A stretch of DNA of 64,000 bases from an uncultured Dorea sp. GTDB lineage: Bacteria > Bacillota > Clostridia > Lachnospirales > Lachnospiraceae. This document shows positions 61,811 through 64,000 of this stretch, one piece after another. The translations under genes and the position numbers were made by a program. The stretch is taken from the NCBI GenBank assembly GCA_910586965.1, contig CAJUMF010000003.1:62001-126000 (forward strand), read 5' to 3'. Position 1 is the first letter of the stretch, and each line of letters begins with the position of its first letter. The notes under the pieces are model-generated. The model worked only from the letters and a program-made list of their open reading frames with translations. It was not told the DNA's origin and searched no databases.

Positions 61811-63186
61811 CGCCTTGGACTCCTTATTTTTTTGATTATTGATGTTAATGTATCCATTTCGAATAAGTATACGTACTTGCACTCTCCTTTTCGGAATTTC
61901 AGATAAGTGTGAAGATAACGAAAGCTGTTGATAAATGACATCCATCCGTCAAATATGCTGGTTGGAAAGAGCGCATTTATAATCTCCAGAGCTATGTTTG
62001 TCAGTATTAGCAGAGTAAATCCTATCATACCGAACGTCTGCAGGGTAGGAGAGATATACTCGAAAAATTCGGTCATTTTCCAGATTGCAATAATTAGCAG
62101 CACTATTCCCAATGAGCAAAGGAAATTATGGGCAATGACACTTCGCAGATGTTTTTTCCAGGTATCACGGTCTGTAATATCATCTCGGGAACTGCCGCAA
62201 AATTTGGCCAAGGCATTCCAATAAAGGATACGCGTGTGCTTTAGCGGAATATATTGCTGGTCTGCTGCGCTAAAATCATGCTCTTTATAATAAGTATATA
62301 CGGTATTCGCAAGCTGCCACTGGTCTGCCAGGTCATGTGTGATCGTGACACCTGAGATGCTGTATTGTACTTGATAATTATAACTGATGTCTAAAACAGC
62401 ACGGGCGAAGCATATCGCCTTTGTATCGTTATTTCCCGGTGTCTGCAATTCTTTTTGCAGGCTTGAACGTGTCTTTTGCGGGGAAGTTGTCATAGACATT
62501 TCCAAAAGAGCCGTTCCTTTTTCTACGATTTCATAAAAAGGAGCGGAATCTATCTTACTATTCTCCGGAATATTACAATATTTTTTTGAAGCATTTATGG
62601 CGGTTTGGATGTAATAGTATAAGTCATTTGATGTCGGAGTATCTTCCGTTCTTTTTACTGGTTTGATCCTTTTGACAACATCGGTCATAATATCCATGTA
62701 TTCATGCAGCTTCCGGGCGTATCTCGTCTCGAGAAAATAGTCCTGTTCCAGATTTCTTATAGACGGTAATGTCATGGTATTGTGGAGAACGCTGTCCATC
62801 ATACGATAGACAGGGTCGTCTTTTCCGAGGCGGTTTAGGAAATAAAGGTTAGAAAAGATAAAAAAGGGCCCGTCAGGTTTTAGGCTTTTTGTGATGTAAT
62901 CGATCACGGTATCTGTTCCGTATTGTGACACCTGGATTCTTCCTTCATCTAATAATTTCAAAACAGGCTTTCTTGTATGTTGGTTCTGATAGATGTCAAG
63001 CAGGTCAAACATCGCTAAAGAGCTGATCTGATTATAGGAAAGCACTACAATATTTCCGCTCATGATTTCTTTGAAAAGCGCTTTCTGGGCTTCGATACAT
63101 TCTCTTTCGGATTTCCGGACAGAGTCCAGTTCGAATAGATAGATCAGGTTGTCGATGGATGAAGGGAGTGGTTGGTGTTGGGTCAT
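61807..63186 (-). CDS. Unknown membrane protein with a YLFELD motif at both ends
   Basis: Protein of 459 residues; no family recognised. The soluble N-terminal part (1-340) begins NLIYLFELDSVRKSE. Two membrane helices at about 350-372 and 382-405 lie near the C terminus, and the tail has KYVYLFEMDTLTSI, a second copy of the opening motif. The C terminus is basic. First gene of a four-gene operon with the Nudix, coiled-coil and topB genes. GAGGCAAGC lies before the ATG. The linkage suggests a function shared with the Nudix protein. Confidence 0.65.
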   Translation of the reverse strand: MTQHQPLPSSIDNLIYLFELDSVRKSERECIEAQKALFKEIMSGNIVVLSYNQISSLAMFDLLDIYQNQHTRKPVLKLLDEGRIQVSQYGTDTVIDYITKSLKPDGPFFIFSNLYFLNRLGKDDPVYRMMDSVLHNTMTLPSIRNLEQDYFLETRYARKLHEYMDIMTDVVKRIKPVKRTEDTPTSNDLYYYIQTAINASKKYCNIPENSKIDSAPFYEIVEKGTALLEMSMTTSPQKTRSSLQKELQTPGNNDTKAICFARAVLDISYNYQVQYSISGVTITHDLADQWQLANTVYTYYKEHDFSAADQQYIPLKHTRILYWNALAKFCGSSRDDITDRDTWKKHLRSVIAHNFLCSLGIVLLIIAIWKMTEFFEYISPTLQTFGMIGFTLLILTNIALEIINALFPTSIFDGWMSFINSFRYLHTYLKFRKGECKYVYLFEMDTLTSIIKKIRSPRR

Positions 63187-63318
63187 GGTATGCTTGCCTC
63201 TTTTGTGTATTGAATCGAGTTTTCTTTAAAAATAGCAGTTATATTTTAGCATTTATGGGAGGGGGGTTCAAGGAGTTTTTCGGCTGTTTCCCGATTGATG
63301 AATGATTCAATGGGCTGG

Positions 63319-63347
63319 TTGACAGATCAGGCGTCATTACATATAAT
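63319..63347 (+). promoter_or_regulatory. Consensus promoter of the last gene
   Basis: TTGACA at 63319-63324 and TATAAT at 63342-63347 with a 17-base spacer: full consensus on both boxes. The start codon at 63404 follows about 50 bases after the expected message start. Confidence 0.8.
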
Positions 63348-63403
63348 TAATATATTGTGTCAGGTGTATTTGAATCGGATATAAAGAGAAAAGTAGGGAT
63401 ATT

Positions 63404-64000
63404 ATGAGAAAAGCGCAAAAGAAACAGGCGAAAGGGTTTTTGGAAGTCCTTGCACAGGTGCATGATGAGATAATAAGATGTATGAAGAAGAATCTGATCT
63501 CAGAAGCCATGGAGCTGCTCGGTCAGTGTCAAGAGGGCGCAATCCAGTTGGGGAATCTGATTGAAGAGACGGAAGGCGAGGATTTTGTGACGATCGGGAT
63601 GCTGGAAGAGTATTGTGAGTATATCTATCGGCTCCACGAAGCATTGCAACAAGGCCAGCGTAAAGTCGTAAGCGAGACGAAAAGCAATCTGCGGAGCAGA
63701 TTGGTGCGGATAAAAAAGAGTATTGAAGACGATATCAGGATACGCACAGAGGTTGTGTTTCTTCCATATAAAGCATCTATGTGGGATTCTCTGGAGAGTG
63801 TGTGGAAAGCAGCCGATGCAGATCCGGACTGCGACGCATATGTAGTGCCGATTCCTTATTATGACAAGAATCCGGACGGAAGCTTTCGGGAAATGCACTA
63901 CGAAGGAGACTTGTACCCCGCCGATGTGCCGATAACAGGATATAAGGACTATGATTTCGAAGGAAGAAGACCGGATATGATATTTATCCACAATCCGTAT
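63404..64000 (+). CDS. CDP-glycerol glycerophosphotransferase-like protein, N-terminal part
   Basis: Open to the window edge: 199 codons without a stop. A helical N-terminal part (about 1-105) precedes a fold starting RTEVVFLPYKASMWDSLES, then VVPIPYYDKNPDGSF and RPDMIFIHNPY. The last two stretches recall Lachnospiraceae proteins annotated as CDP-glycerol glycerophosphotransferases, which act in teichoic-acid or capsule synthesis. The catalytic part would lie beyond the window, so the assignment is tentative. AGTAGGG is the ribosome site. Confidence 0.6.
   Translation, partial: MRKAQKKQAKGFLEVLAQVHDEIIRCMKKNLISEAMELLGQCQEGAIQLGNLIEETEGEDFVTIGMLEEYCEYIYRLHEALQQGQRKVVSETKSNLRSRLVRIKKSIEDDIRIRTEVVFLPYKASMWDSLESVWKAADADPDCDAYVVPIPYYDKNPDGSFREMHYEGDLYPADVPITGYKDYDFEGRRPDMIFIHNPY

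Noticed and set aside
1..64000. rRNA, tRNA, CRISPR array, insertion sequence or prophage
   Set aside because: None was recognised by eye on either strand; a dedicated tRNA and repeat search would be needed to exclude a missed single tRNA.

Overview
The window looks like chromosome from a gut Lachnospiraceae-type member of the Clostridia. The reasons are the paired glgC-glgD next to spoVG, DnaD and DnaC/DnaI-type primosome proteins, a VanRS-like two-component system, a DUF4230 protein, secreted proteins with Ig-like repeats, remains of an M64-type peptidase, and strong AGGAGG ribosome sites. I saw no rRNA, tRNA, CRISPR array, insertion sequence or prophage. Family identifications rest on motif recognition alone; no database search was run.

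1-9,900: one long operon for glycated amines (Amadori compounds). It encodes a FrlD-like sugar kinase, an NhaC-type carrier, an amidohydrolase with an altered metal motif, two different SIS-fold deglycases, a complete mannose-family PTS (EIIA, B, C, D) and a HAD phosphatase. The 5' region holds eight copies of a GGTAT half-site, one of them on the -10 of a strong promoter. The layout looks like a fusion of the fra/frl logic (carrier, kinase, deglycase) with the gfr logic (PTS, deglycase).

9,900-15,800: fructose operon fruK-fruA-ptsH-ptsI-fruR behind a clear sigma-70 promoter. It makes its own HPr and Enzyme I, and this HPr has Ala at position 46, so it lacks the regulatory serine.

15,800-26,400: a DUF4230 protein; a type I toxin-antitoxin locus (31-residue holin-like toxin facing a small RNA); rsmA, citrate synthase, a lipase-like hydrolase, asnS; then a VanRS-like pair followed by an SbcD-like nuclease and a short membrane-anchored SbcC/YhaN-like ATPase.

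26,400-39,150: prs, dnaC and dnaD on the minus strand with three DnaA-box sequences between dnaD and murC; then glgC-glgD, spoVG, a pseudouridine synthase, rpiB, a siroheme reductase, an unrecognised small protein, a secreted nuclease and an amidase with a SPOR domain.

39,150-44,250: a large secreted repeat protein whose promoter spacer contains ten consecutive G, which makes phase variation likely, followed by a decayed M64-like peptidase gene that has lost its 5' half and carries two frame breaks.

44,250-64,000: alpha-galactosidase, a DinJ-YafQ toxin-antitoxin pair in an AT-rich island, nth, a small Nif11-like protein, recQ without a normal in-frame start, a cation efflux protein, a LysR regulator divergent from an Asp/Glu-racemase-like gene, aroF-aroB-SDR, a second lipase-like hydrolase, a DUF3810 membrane protein, and a tightly coupled minus-strand operon (unknown membrane protein, Nudix protein, coiled-coil protein, topB). 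The window ends inside a gene that resembles CDP-glycerol glycerophosphotransferases.
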